Shown here: piece by piece, positions 15,250-20,811 of the stretch
Numbering within the stretch: the first letter of the stretch is position 1
How the letters are laid out: each line of letters opens with the position of its first letter
IMG/VR virus record: IMGVR_UViG_3300032242_001164
Location: 1-32,873 of that record
Strand: one strand, 5' to 3'
Length of the DNA: 32,873 bases
DNA from: a virus
Notes under the pieces: generated by a model
The model's input: only the letters and a program-made list of their open reading frames with translations
Told to the model about the DNA's origin: nothing
Database searches by the model: none
Made by a program: the position numbers and the translations under genes

Positions 15250-15437
15250 TGTTTTGCTTTCTTGGTAATCAATGTGTTATCGAGAGGGATTTTGGACAGA
15301 TGGCTGGTGCCAAACTGTTTGTACTTCAGCCCATCGTTGTCTTCAATGAGCCCAGCTTTGTATCGGCTGCGGAAGTGTGGATCCAACAAAAAAATGCTAG
15401 GCCGCTCTTCTTCATACCAGCGAAATGGAGATGTCAT
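15246..15437 (-). CDS. Unrecognised small phage protein (63 aa)
   Basis: ATG 15437 has AAAAGGA 5-6 nt upstream and is preferred to an in-frame ATG at 15458. The product MTSPFRWYEEERPSIFLLDP continues with LIEDNDGLKYKQFGTSHLSK and a lysine-rich end. It is coupled to the ParB-like gene by a 4-nt overlap. No family recognised. Confidence 0.6.
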   Translation of the reverse strand: MTSPFRWYEEERPSIFLLDPHFRSRYKAGLIEDNDGLKYKQFGTSHLSKIPLDNTLITKKAKQ

Positions 15438-15450
15438 GTTTTCCTTTTGT

Positions 15451-15639
15451 TTAATCAAGATTGAGCATCTTTACGCCACGGCGCACAGCATCCAACAACT
15501 CTTCTAATTCGCTATTGCATAAAATTAAATCAGAAGTAATGGACATGGTGCAGCAGTTGTTATCTACCATTTTCAAAGTAAACAATAATTTATTGCATGA
15601 ATCTACTGCTTGTACTTCGGTTGCGTATACGTCAATCAT
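15451..15639 (-). CDS. Unrecognised small phage protein (62 aa)
   Basis: ATG 15639 overlaps the upstream stop as ATGA. The sequence MIDVYATEVQAVDSCNKLLF leads to a Cys-containing beta stretch (DNNCCTMSITSDLIL) and a helical end (SELEELLDAVRRGVKMLNLD). No motif is recognised. Confidence 0.6.
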   Translation of the reverse strand: MIDVYATEVQAVDSCNKLLFTLKMVDNNCCTMSITSDLILCNSELEELLDAVRRGVKMLNLD

Positions 15640-15914
15640 GCTCGCTGCTCCGTTGGTTGCCAAATAGTTTTGGGTAGGTATCTCTCGGTCGGGTGCGGGG
15701 CGTGCGTTGGCACTTCTACGCACATGTACACGGCTGCAAACTGGCCCCTTTTGGGCACGGCCCAGCGGTCGATGTACACGCCCCAGATCACCTTAATTGT
15801 TTTTTGAATTGACTTGTATCCGCAGTCTAATTTGTCTGCAATTTGCTGAATGGTCATGCCGTCCTCGGATTCGAGTAGGACTTCGCGGATTGCCTGATGG
15901 CGTGAAAATTTCAT
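15636..15914 (-). CDS. Winged helix-turn-helix protein (92 aa)
   Basis: Residues 5-55 form a helix-turn-helix: RHQAIREVLLESEDGMTIQQ, IADKLDCGYKSIQKTIK, then VIWGVYIDRWAVPKRGQFAA as the wing. The GMTIqqIAdkL..~~Sv.K pattern is common in small phage DNA-binding proteins. The C-terminal 35 residues are Pro-rich. It is the only separate small regulator in this part of the operon and could control phage promoters such as those at 19296-19325 or 19764-19794; that is an inference. Confidence 0.65.
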   Translation of the reverse strand: MKFSRHQAIREVLLESEDGMTIQQIADKLDCGYKSIQKTIKVIWGVYIDRWAVPKRGQFAAVYMCVEVPTHAPHPTERYLPKTIWQPTEQRA

Positions 15915-16129
15915 GTGTATTCCAATTGTCTGGCCATGCGTTTGAACATGGCGATGTTGTTTTTGATTGCTCGTGGCTCAACGTGGTTTTCTGTTAAGAC
16001 TACACGTTCAGGGAACTCTGCAAAGTTCGCCTTGTAGTGTGACCCTGCAGCGCGTTCGAGATCAGTGAGATGGAACCCTGCCGCCTCGTACTTTTTGAGT
16101 TGTTTACGTAGCCGTTTTGGGATTTGCAT
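15911..16129 (-). CDS. Unrecognised basic phage protein (72 aa)
   Basis: ATG 16129 has AAGGA about 10 nt upstream and gives MQIPKRLRKQLKKYEAAGFH; a longer frame from 16174 adds a poor leader. The protein is basic (HYKANFAEFPERVVLTENHV; NIAMFKRMARQLEYT). The start overlaps the end of the upstream gene by 26 nt. Function unknown. Confidence 0.6.
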   Translation of the reverse strand: MQIPKRLRKQLKKYEAAGFHLTDLERAAGSHYKANFAEFPERVVLTENHVEPRAIKNNIAMFKRMARQLEYT

Positions 16130-16427
16130 TGGACTGCTTCCTTGGCTTTGCGCCTTTTGAATTTTTCCCAACATTCATCACAATTGATACGGCTTCATCT
16201 TTAATTCTGGCTTTGAGGTCACGGTTCTCTTGCATAACGTCTTGCAGCATCTTGATGTGCTCCTTGTGCCGCGCTTCCATGACGCTAACGACCTTGTCAA
16301 AGCGGTGCAAACTAGCCTCCAGAGCATTGCGGATCATGGCTGCCTCGTACCAGACAAAGTCGGCACTGATGCCCTCGGCCATGTGGCTCTCTTTGATGTG
16401 AAACTGTTGCATTTGTTCGGGGTTCAT
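16104..16427 (-). CDS. Coiled-coil phage protein (107 aa)
   Basis: A helical protein with FVWYEAAMIRNALEASLHRF, then a coiled coil (HKEHIKMLQDVMQENRDLKA), and a Lys/Asn-rich tail (KNSKGAKPRKQSNANPKTAT). The N-terminus is Met/Gln/Glu-rich. It overlaps the upstream stop as ATGA. No family recognised. Confidence 0.6.
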   Translation of the reverse strand: MNPEQMQQFHIKESHMAEGISADFVWYEAAMIRNALEASLHRFDKVVSVMEARHKEHIKMLQDVMQENRDLKARIKDEAVSIVMNVGKNSKGAKPRKQSNANPKTAT

Positions 16428-16642
16428 TCTTGGTCTTTCAAAAGTTGTTGATATTGCTCTTGGGTTATGAATGGTATGGCATCAGGCAGCAGTCGTGTTG
16501 TCAGGTTCTGAGCTGCGGCCCTGCTCATGCCATCACGTTCAAGCTGACGGGCTAGGTTGTATCGCACAGTCATCTTACGGGCTATAGCCTCGCGCTCGAT
16601 GCGGTTGAACTCGTCGTCTTCTTCAGGTGTGCTTGTGTTCAC
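16424..16642 (-). CDS. Small helical phage protein with GTG start (72 aa)
   Basis: GTG 16642 overlaps the upstream stop (GTGA) with AAAGGA 5-6 nt upstream, which decides the start. The sequence is acidic at first (NTSTPEEDDEFNRIEREAIA) and then helical and basic (RYNLARQLERDGMSRAAAQN). No family recognised. Confidence 0.6.
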   Translation of the reverse strand: MNTSTPEEDDEFNRIEREAIARKMTVRYNLARQLERDGMSRAAAQNLTTRLLPDAIPFITQEQYQQLLKDQE

Positions 16643-16860
16643 TGGTTTCCTTTCAGCTCATTGAGTTTTTTTGAGACCTCCCATTTGATGATCGCGTGTT
16701 TTCTTGTGACGCCATCTATCAAACTACGGTAGTCCCCTAAAAATTCTTCGACCTCTGGCGTGATGTCAATCCCGTGCTGGTGGGCTTGCGCTTCCAGCTT
16801 GTCCATGTGAAGATGCCCATCTGTAGTGGCGTAGGCTTCCATTGGTGTGATGGGGGTCAT
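16639..16860 (-). CDS. Unrecognised small phage protein (73 aa)
   Basis: AAGGAG lies 5-6 nt before the ATG, which overlaps the upstream stop. The sequence MTPITPMEAYATTDGHLHMD continues with QAHQHGIDITPEVEEFLGDY and a lysine-rich helix. No motif recognised. Confidence 0.6.
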   Translation of the reverse strand: MTPITPMEAYATTDGHLHMDKLEAQAHQHGIDITPEVEEFLGDYRSLIDGVTRKHAIIKWEVSKKLNELKGNQ

Positions 16861-17081
16861 TCTTTCTCCTTGCGAATTTGTTCTTTAACCATCTTGACGA
16901 TTGCCGCGTATTGCGCCGCGTTCATCTGCCATGTGGGTTTGCGGTTGCCCCACAAGTAACCAGCCAAAAAGATCGCCCGCTGTTTTTCTTTGCTGATGTC
17001 TGGGTAGGGCAGATCGCTTTCTTCGTCTGGGTCTGGCTCCCACCATGTGTTAAACGCTTCTTCAAAGTTGTCTGTGTTCAT
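16857..17081 (-). CDS. Unrecognised small phage protein (74 aa)
   Basis: Starts MNTDNFEEAFNTWWEPDPDE, with KEKQRAIFLAGYLWGNRKPT and a charged helical end (VKMVKEQIRKEKE). GAGGAAA lies upstream and the ATG overlaps the previous stop. The FxxWW..P-type start and A.FlAGylwG helix occur in other small phage proteins, function unknown. Confidence 0.6.
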   Translation of the reverse strand: MNTDNFEEAFNTWWEPDPDEESDLPYPDISKEKQRAIFLAGYLWGNRKPTWQMNAAQYAAIVKMVKEQIRKEKE

Positions 17082-17296
17082 GTGCTTTCCTCATGAGTAA
17101 TACATTGATGTAGTACGACCAGCTTTGCCAGTTCGTACATCCATACAGCGTGTTGGTTGTCTACGTGCGACGAAAGTGTTTTAATCTCATCGTCTTCATA
17201 AAAAAGCACAATGCAAGACTGATCTGGCGCTATGCGTTCTATTGCATGGGTGAGCATGGCAGTGGCATCCCAATCTTTAAGGTGATGTACTTTCAT
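17078..17296 (-). CDS. Unrecognised small phage protein (72 aa)
   Basis: An alpha/beta protein: MKVHHLKDWDATAMLTHAIE, RIAPDQSCIVLFYEDDEIKT, then a helical VWMYELAKLVVLHQC. AAGGAG lies 9 nt before the ATG, within the end of the upstream gene. No family recognised. Confidence 0.6.
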   Translation of the reverse strand: MKVHHLKDWDATAMLTHAIERIAPDQSCIVLFYEDDEIKTLSSHVDNQHAVWMYELAKLVVLHQCITHEEST

Positions 17297-17625
17297 CCGT
17301 TCTTACTCCTTAATTTGGCCTCAATGGCTCGGGCTATTGCCACTTCTATCTTGCATTTTGCACACGCGCCACACACCCCGCATGGGCTTGAACCGTCATC
17401 GGATTCATCATAAATTTCATACAACTCTTCTTCGGTCAGCCCTACCCAAGGGTGCTCAATGTAATCAAAGCAAGCTGACTTCTCGCGGTGAACCACATTC
17501 AATCGCCACGGCTCTCCGCACAGGCATGACGGTGTTGTAGTTACCCCTTGCAGTTCTGGAATGTCGTACTGGCGGCTGTAGTAGACCACCTTGTTGGGGT
17601 CGGTGGGGTGTGGTTTAAGCGGCAT
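17293..17625 (-). CDS. Cys-rich phage protein with a WVGLTEEEL motif (110 aa)
   Basis: ATG 17625 overlaps the upstream gene by 11 nt and starts MPLKPHPTDPNKVVYYSRQY. It has two Cys groups, SCLCGEPWRL and SSPCGVCGACAKCK, which may bind metal. Between them is HPWVGLTEEELYEIYDESDD, the same short motif as in the preceding gene (TWVGLTEEDLKIL). The motif is common in small phage proteins of unknown function; its presence in both neighbours may reflect a duplication of the segment. Confidence 0.6.
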   Translation of the reverse strand: MPLKPHPTDPNKVVYYSRQYDIPELQGVTTTPSCLCGEPWRLNVVHREKSACFDYIEHPWVGLTEEELYEIYDESDDGSSPCGVCGACAKCKIEVAIARAIEAKLRSKNG

Positions 17626-18094
17626 TGTTCTTGTCCTTGAGTCTGGTTTCAATGTCTCTAGCGAAGTCGTCCATCCATGCCCCATAAACAATTCGCCATT
17701 CAGTAGATAGTATTTTTAAATCTTCTTCTGTAAGCCCTACCCATGTGCGCTGTGGTGGGGTGGTGTAAAAATGCTCTGCAAGCGCACGCGCTTTATGTTT
17801 GTTAACGCCTTCGCGCACAAGGTTTGCCACGACCATTTCCATCCACCCCACAGGCTCCTGCACAGGTGCTGGCTGTGTGCGTTTGTCATTAAACAGTTTT
17901 TGTACTCCTTCGACAACGGCTTTGTAGTGGGCCTCGGTGTCCCGCACAGGTGCTGGCTGTGCCAAGGCATCTTCACGCACCAGCTTGGCAAAGGCTTCAA
18001 GGTGCGGGACAATTATTGTGTAGTTCCAATCGGCATCAATGAACCCTGATTCTTTAGCCATCTCCACAATGGTTCGTTTTCTCCAGCCGCTCAT
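17615..18094 (-). CDS. Conserved modular phage hypothetical protein (159 aa)
   Basis: The N-terminus (IVEMAKESGFIDADW, then HLEAFAKLVREDALAQPAPV) and the end (YTTPPQRTWVGLTEEDLKIL) match a widespread phage layout: a short AxEAGF module, a linker with QPAPV or EPVGWM, and a TPPQRxWVGLT motif. The QPAPV linker is repeated (AQPAPV and TQPAPV), coded by an 18-bp direct repeat at 17860-17877 and 17944-17961. The function of the family is unknown. The start overlaps the upstream stop with GGGAG upstream. Confidence 0.65.
   Translation of the reverse strand: MSGWRKRTIVEMAKESGFIDADWNYTIIVPHLEAFAKLVREDALAQPAPVRDTEAHYKAVVEGVQKLFNDKRTQPAPVQEPVGWMEMVVANLVREGVNKHKARALAEHFYTTPPQRTWVGLTEEDLKILSTEWRIVYGAWMDDFARDIETRLKDKNNAA
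17860..17961. repeat. 18-bp direct repeat pair (17860-17877 and 17944-17961)
   Basis: GCACAGGTGCTGGCTGTG occurs twice, 84 bp apart, inside the modular protein gene. Each copy encodes the QPAPV linker. It probably reflects tandem duplication of a linker module. Confidence 0.85.
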
Positions 18095-18285
18095 TGCTCC
18101 CTCGCTTTCAGCATGGTGTCTGCCATTTCGTATGCGTGTTTTGCGGTTTCGCTTGGATCAAGCCCTTCAAACAAAATACCCTGCATAGCCTTGGCCGCAA
18201 AGTAATCGCGCAGGGTCATGCCCTTAACCCAGTGCCCGTTGTCATTCATGGCTGGGAATGCGTGCCCACCTGTTTCTTTGTTCAT
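18091..18285 (-). CDS. Conserved small phage protein, GMTLRDYFAAKAM type (64 aa)
   Basis: The sequence GGHAFPAMNDNGHWVKGMTL then RDYFAAKAMQGILFEG, and AKHAYEMADTMLKAREQ, is the familiar phage pattern GG.AFP...GMTLRDYFAAkaM...AY..AD.ML.aR. It is found in very many phages and has no known function. GAGGAG precedes the ATG and the start overlaps the upstream stop. Confidence 0.75.
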   Translation of the reverse strand: MNKETGGHAFPAMNDNGHWVKGMTLRDYFAAKAMQGILFEGLDPSETAKHAYEMADTMLKAREQ

Positions 18286-18485
18286 TTTTTACTCCTCGCC
18301 TCGCGGCACAGTTGTTTAATCTCAATGCTCACATCAGGGCTGAACTCAGCCAGTGCGCAGTCCATCTTCTTGGCCTCCGTCATTGACGGATACATCCACG
18401 CGCAGAAGCTGATGAACAGCACGAACGTTATGACGATCAAGATGCTGATAGCGATCTCCAGCATTGTGTTTAATTCATCGGGCAT
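18282..18485 (-). CDS. Small membrane protein (67 aa)
   Basis: One strong membrane helix near residues 8-30 ([20 protein letters not shown]) follows a short acidic N-terminus (MPDELNTM). The rest is soluble ([20 protein letters not shown]). AAGGA lies 6-7 nt before the ATG, and the start overlaps the sigma-like gene by 11 nt. Topology is probably N-out by the acidic start and positive C-terminal tail. No family recognised. Confidence 0.6.
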   Translation of the reverse strand: MPDELNTMLEIAISILIVITFVLFISFCAWMYPSMTEAKKMDCALAEFSPDVSIEIKQLCREARSKK

Positions 18486-19035
18486 TGCTTTCCTTTACTA
18501 GTTTGTCAATAAATTCCATCACATCTTTGATATCAGCAGCCAACTTCTCTTCGCGGGTTTCAACCCAGCGCTTGTGTATGCTTTGCAAATCATTCTTCTG
18601 TAGGTGTGTGGGCTTGTAGCAGTACTCAGGGAATGCCATGGGGCCCAGGTTCCTGGACGGATGTTTGAGCAGTCGTATGGCCGTGGCTTCAAGCTGCCGA
18701 ATGCGTTCGCGTGTTACATCGAACCGTACGCCCACTTCGTCTAAGGTGTAGTCGCAAGACAAGCCCACCCCATAGCGCATACGAAGCACCTTTGCCAGAC
18801 GTGGGCTGATGGTTTTCAACGCCTCTTCCACAAGGTCAACCAGCTGCTTTTGAAACACGGTTTCCTCAAGGCAGATTTCAGGCTCCAGCTCTGGCGGCAC
18901 ACATGGCAGCTCGGGCATGTCCTCGTCATGCATGTACCCATAGTAGTAATACACGCGGCGCACCTCTGGATCCGCGTTGCTGAACGTGCCGTAAGGGATC
19001 GCGTGCCCCTTGGATACTTGTCCTCGCTTAGGCAT
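18475..19035 (-). CDS. Sigma-70 region 4 protein (186 aa)
   Basis: Residues 71-128 match sigma-70 region 4: [60 protein letters not shown]. This includes the TLDEVG and RERIRQLE recognition helix that reads the -35 element. Regions 1-3 are absent. The N-terminal 65 residues are Tyr/Pro/Glu-rich and the C-terminal 55 are helical and charged. Such proteins either bind the RNA polymerase beta flap and redirect transcription, or act as regulators with a sigma-type helix-turn-helix. It is the second gene after a strong promoter, consistent with early or middle expression and control of later genes. Confidence 0.8.
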   Translation of the reverse strand: MPKRGQVSKGHAIPYGTFSNADPEVRRVYYYYGYMHDEDMPELPCVPPELEPEICLEETVFQKQLVDLVEEALKTISPRLAKVLRMRYGVGLSCDYTLDEVGVRFDVTRERIRQLEATAIRLLKHPSRNLGPMAFPEYCYKPTHLQKNDLQSIHKRWVETREEKLAADIKDVMEFIDKLVKESNAR

Positions 19036-19267
19036 ACGCCTCGCCCAGCTGCTCCAGAGCTTGCTCCTCGATCTCGGTGATCACCCACTCGGCCAGCACT
19101 TCGTACATCTCCATGCCGTTGGCCTTGGCTGAGGTCAGCGTCATCTCTGCTGGGGAATCAGGTACCATCTGCAGGCCATCCTCAAGATAGCCCAGCTCTT
19201 CAGGCGTGTAGTCAAGCTCGCATTCCAGCGTGACTTCATCGTTCTTGTACGTGTATTTGTAGGTCAT
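19028..19267 (-). CDS. Unrecognised acidic phage protein, first gene of the leftward operon (79 aa)
   Basis: ATG 19267 has GAGGA 6 nt upstream and lies about 22 nt from the predicted transcription start; a longer frame would extend through the promoter. The sequence [20 protein letters not shown] then [20 protein letters not shown] is a beta-hairpin-like start with an acidic helical end ([20 protein letters not shown]). The protein is strongly acidic, as are many phage inhibitors or DNA mimics, but nothing more specific can be said. Confidence 0.65.
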   Translation of the reverse strand: MTYKYTYKNDEVTLECELDYTPEELGYLEDGLQMVPDSPAEMTLTSAKANGMEMYEVLAEWVITEIEEQALEQLGEAYA

Positions 19268-19295
19268 GGCTTCCTCGTTCGTTGTTGGTCTGGAA

Positions 19296-19325
19296 AATAT
19301 ACCACATGTATTTCGCAAACGTCAA
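19296..19325 (-). promoter_or_regulatory. Sigma-70 promoter of the leftward operon, with overlapping dyad
   Basis: On the minus strand TTGACG (19320-19325) and TATATT (19296-19301) are 18 bp apart. Initiation near 19289 gives a leader of about 22 nt. An inverted repeat, ATATACCA (19297-19304) with TGGTATAT (19327-19334), brackets the whole promoter and is probably an operator. Confidence 0.75.
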
Positions 19326-19344
19326 CTGGTATATCCTATTTTTT

Positions 19345-19638
19345 AGCTACGCCGGGTGACTGGGGCCCCCCACCAAGGGGAGAGCATGTAGCCACCGTGC
19401 CCGGCCTAGGGGTTTGCCCTAAGCCCAGCAGCCGACCATCACTGGGCGACCCACCTGGGGTGATTGATTCATCGGGAAGAGTGCATTGGCTGTCACGTGT
19501 CACTCCTGCCTGCGCCAGTACCTCAATAAGTCTGGCACGCGCCGGTTGGTCGTTCCGGTACGGTTGTGTTTACTTCCGCGCCACCCATTCAGGTGCTTGC
19601 TATCGTGCGGAGTACGGCTGGAAGTGAAAGTACAGACG
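19345..19638. other. Non-coding GC-rich stretch without a recognised gene
   Basis: No frame here has a convincing start and ribosome binding site. The DNA is GC-rich with short dyads (CCCC-GGGG pairs around 19370-19385, a CACGTG at about 19494). It lies between the U-tract of the RNA candidate and the promoter of the leftward operon. I see no tRNA. Confidence 0.5.
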
Positions 19639-19757
19639 AAAAAAAAGCCGTTAGTGAAACCCCGGTGAGAGAACCACGCTTTGTGGGCGGGGCTACCCCA
19701 GTACGGGGTCGGGATTTCACTAACGACTCTTGCTTGCATCGGCTCTCACACCTAGCT
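19639..19757 (-). ncRNA. Candidate structured leftward RNA, about 119 nt
   Basis: The outer stem pairs CGTTAGTGAAA with TTTCACTAACG (plus-strand 19649-19659 and 19715-19725, 11 perfect bp). Inside are a stem CCCCG/CGGGG (19660-19664 with 19688-19692) capped by CCAC/GTGG, and a hairpin ACCCC/GGGGT (19695-19709). GTGAGAG (19665-19671) is also complementary to CTCTCAC (19743-19749) outside the outer stem, giving a pseudoknot or a switch. The outer stem is followed on the minus strand by GC and eight U. A promoter at 19764-19794 predicts initiation near 19757. The fold is by eye; no known RNA family is recognised. Confidence 0.6.
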
Positions 19758-19763
19758 GGGCAA

Positions 19764-19794
19764 ATTATAAACACACAATTTCAACGTGTGTCAA
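19764..19794 (-). promoter_or_regulatory. Consensus promoter for the RNA candidate, 19-bp spacer with dyad
   Basis: On the minus strand TTGACA (19789-19794) and TATAAT (19764-19769) are both perfect consensus but 19 bp apart, 2 bp longer than the optimum. The spacer contains ACACAC-N9-GTGTGT, an inverted repeat overlapping the -35 box. MerR-type activators use this layout, though a repressor would also fit. Confidence 0.7.
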
Positions 19795-19991
19795 GCAGTT
19801 TGAAAAAAATAGTTGGGCTCGATTTGGTCTTCGGCTAAGGCGCAGTGGAAAGCCAGAAAAATCTGCGCGTCAACATCCTCGAATGCTGGCTTAACACCCA
19901 ACACGACTGGGGACTTTGAAAGTGCCGCCCGTTGCTCTCAGCGACCCTTCCATCTGTAGCACCAGATAAATCCCCATGCGTGTTAGCCCTT

Positions 19992-20021
19992 GAAAAGAAC
20001 CCCCCAGCCAAAGCCGAGGGG
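19992..20021 (-). terminator. Intrinsic terminator after the RuvC-like gene
   Basis: On the minus strand CCCCTCGGC pairs with GCTGGGGGG (9 bp, two G-U pairs) around TTTG, followed by TTCTTTTC. It lies about 40 nt after the RuvC-like stop. Confidence 0.65.
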
Positions 20022-20061
20022 CAATCCCAACAAGGAGTGCGCCATGAAACGCACGCCAAAT

Positions 20062-20541
20062 TTAACACAGACTTTTCGTTCTGCCAAACTCTGCAATCAA
20101 ACACGCCTCCGCACGCCCGTCATCCTTGACCCGCTTGAATTCGCTCACCCGCTCTGGCCACATCTGAATCGCCTTGGCCCTGCTGCCGTCCTTGCCGGCG
20201 TTCAAGCCCATCGCCTTCTTCCAAGCGCCCGGTGTGACCAAGTTTGTGCTCATCCCGAGAGCAGCCAGCACGCCCTTGACGATGCCATACGATTCGCCAA
20301 ACGCAAACATCGAGCTGACCCCCTGGCCAGGCATGGCAGACACCTGCTCAAGGAACGCTACAGCCCCGATGTACGGGCGCAGCTCATGGGCCAACAGCTC
20401 AGGACTCACCCGGCGCTTCATGGCCTTGCCCACCTTCAGCTCAACCACGGGCATGTCAATGACGTTCACCAGCCGGCCATCCTCTTGCAGTACGCCAATG
20501 GCTCCAGAGGCACCAGGGTCAACCCCTAAAAAATATTTCAT
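20062..20541 (-). CDS. RuvC-like Holliday junction resolvase (159 aa)
   Basis: The RNase H-like fold is clear. LGVDPGASGAIG holds the first Asp (residue 8), AVAFLEQVSAMPGQG the Glu (65), and VKDDGRAEACLIAEFG the C-terminal acidic group (140-145). MFAFGESYGIVKGVLAALGM and TPGAWKKAMGL are typical of RuvC. It resolves recombination or replication branches before packaging. AAGGA lies 5 nt before the ATG. It is transcribed away from the recombination module, shares a 79-bp divergent promoter region with it, and is followed by its own terminator. Confidence 0.85.
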   Translation of the reverse strand: MKYFLGVDPGASGAIGVLQEDGRLVNVIDMPVVELKVGKAMKRRVSPELLAHELRPYIGAVAFLEQVSAMPGQGVSSMFAFGESYGIVKGVLAALGMSTNLVTPGAWKKAMGLNAGKDGSRAKAIQMWPERVSEFKRVKDDGRAEACLIAEFGRTKSLC

Positions 20542-20549
20542 AAAAGTCC

Positions 20550-20579
20550 TTGCAACACATGAAAGATGTAGGGTACAAT
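20550..20579 (+). promoter_or_regulatory. Candidate promoter for the rightward recombination module
   Basis: TTGCAA (20550-20555) and TACAAT (20574-20579) are 18 bp apart, giving a start near 20586 and a leader of about 35 nt to ATG 20621. Confidence 0.55.
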
Positions 20580-20620
20580 GTCAGTTCTCATTTTACCCCA
20601 GCCCACAAAAAGGAGCAACC

Positions 20621-20773
20621 ATGAAATTGATTTTTACCTTTGAAGAGATCCACCAGATCATCCGCGAATATGTGGAAGACAACATGCGCGTCAAGTTTGA
20701 TCAGATTGAATTTAACGTGAAGGACGATGACTTTTGCATTTTGACTCCGTCCGACAAAGAAGATAAGAAGTAA
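20621..20773 (+). CDS. Unrecognised small acidic phage protein (50 aa)
   Basis: AAAGGAG lies 6 nt before ATG 20621. The sequence MKLIFTFEEIHQIIREYVED continues NMRVKFDQIEFNVKDDDFCI and ends in an acidic, lysine-containing tail. It is the first gene after the candidate promoter. No family recognised. Confidence 0.65.
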   Translation: MKLIFTFEEIHQIIREYVEDNMRVKFDQIEFNVKDDDFCILTPSDKEDKK

Positions 20774-20805
20774 TACTAATTTTCTACAAGTGTAACTTGT
20801 TACAC
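20772..20805. repeat. 34-bp intergenic repeat, copy B, containing palindrome TGTAACTTGTTACA
   Basis: This matches 7265-7298 at 31 of 34 positions, with an identical 16-base left part. The palindrome occupies 20791-20804 and ends 7 nt before the nuclease ATG (20812), where a ribosome binding site would normally sit. It may control the nuclease gene. Confidence 0.8.
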
Positions 20806-20811
20806 CCAAAC

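Noticed and set aside
19327-19346. A rightward terminator made of the TGGTATAT dyad and the following T-run
   Set aside because: No rightward gene lies upstream, and the dyad brackets a good leftward promoter, so an operator is the simpler reading.
19639-19757. A tRNA or tmRNA in the structured region
   Set aside because: There is no 7-bp acceptor stem with CCA, no T-loop GTTCRANNC and no anticodon arm at the right spacing; the fold is a different multibranch.
19835-20104. An 89-codon leftward frame after the RuvC-like gene
   Set aside because: It starts inside the RuvC gene in another frame, runs through a terminator, and has Cys/Trp/Ser-rich composition with no ribosome binding site.
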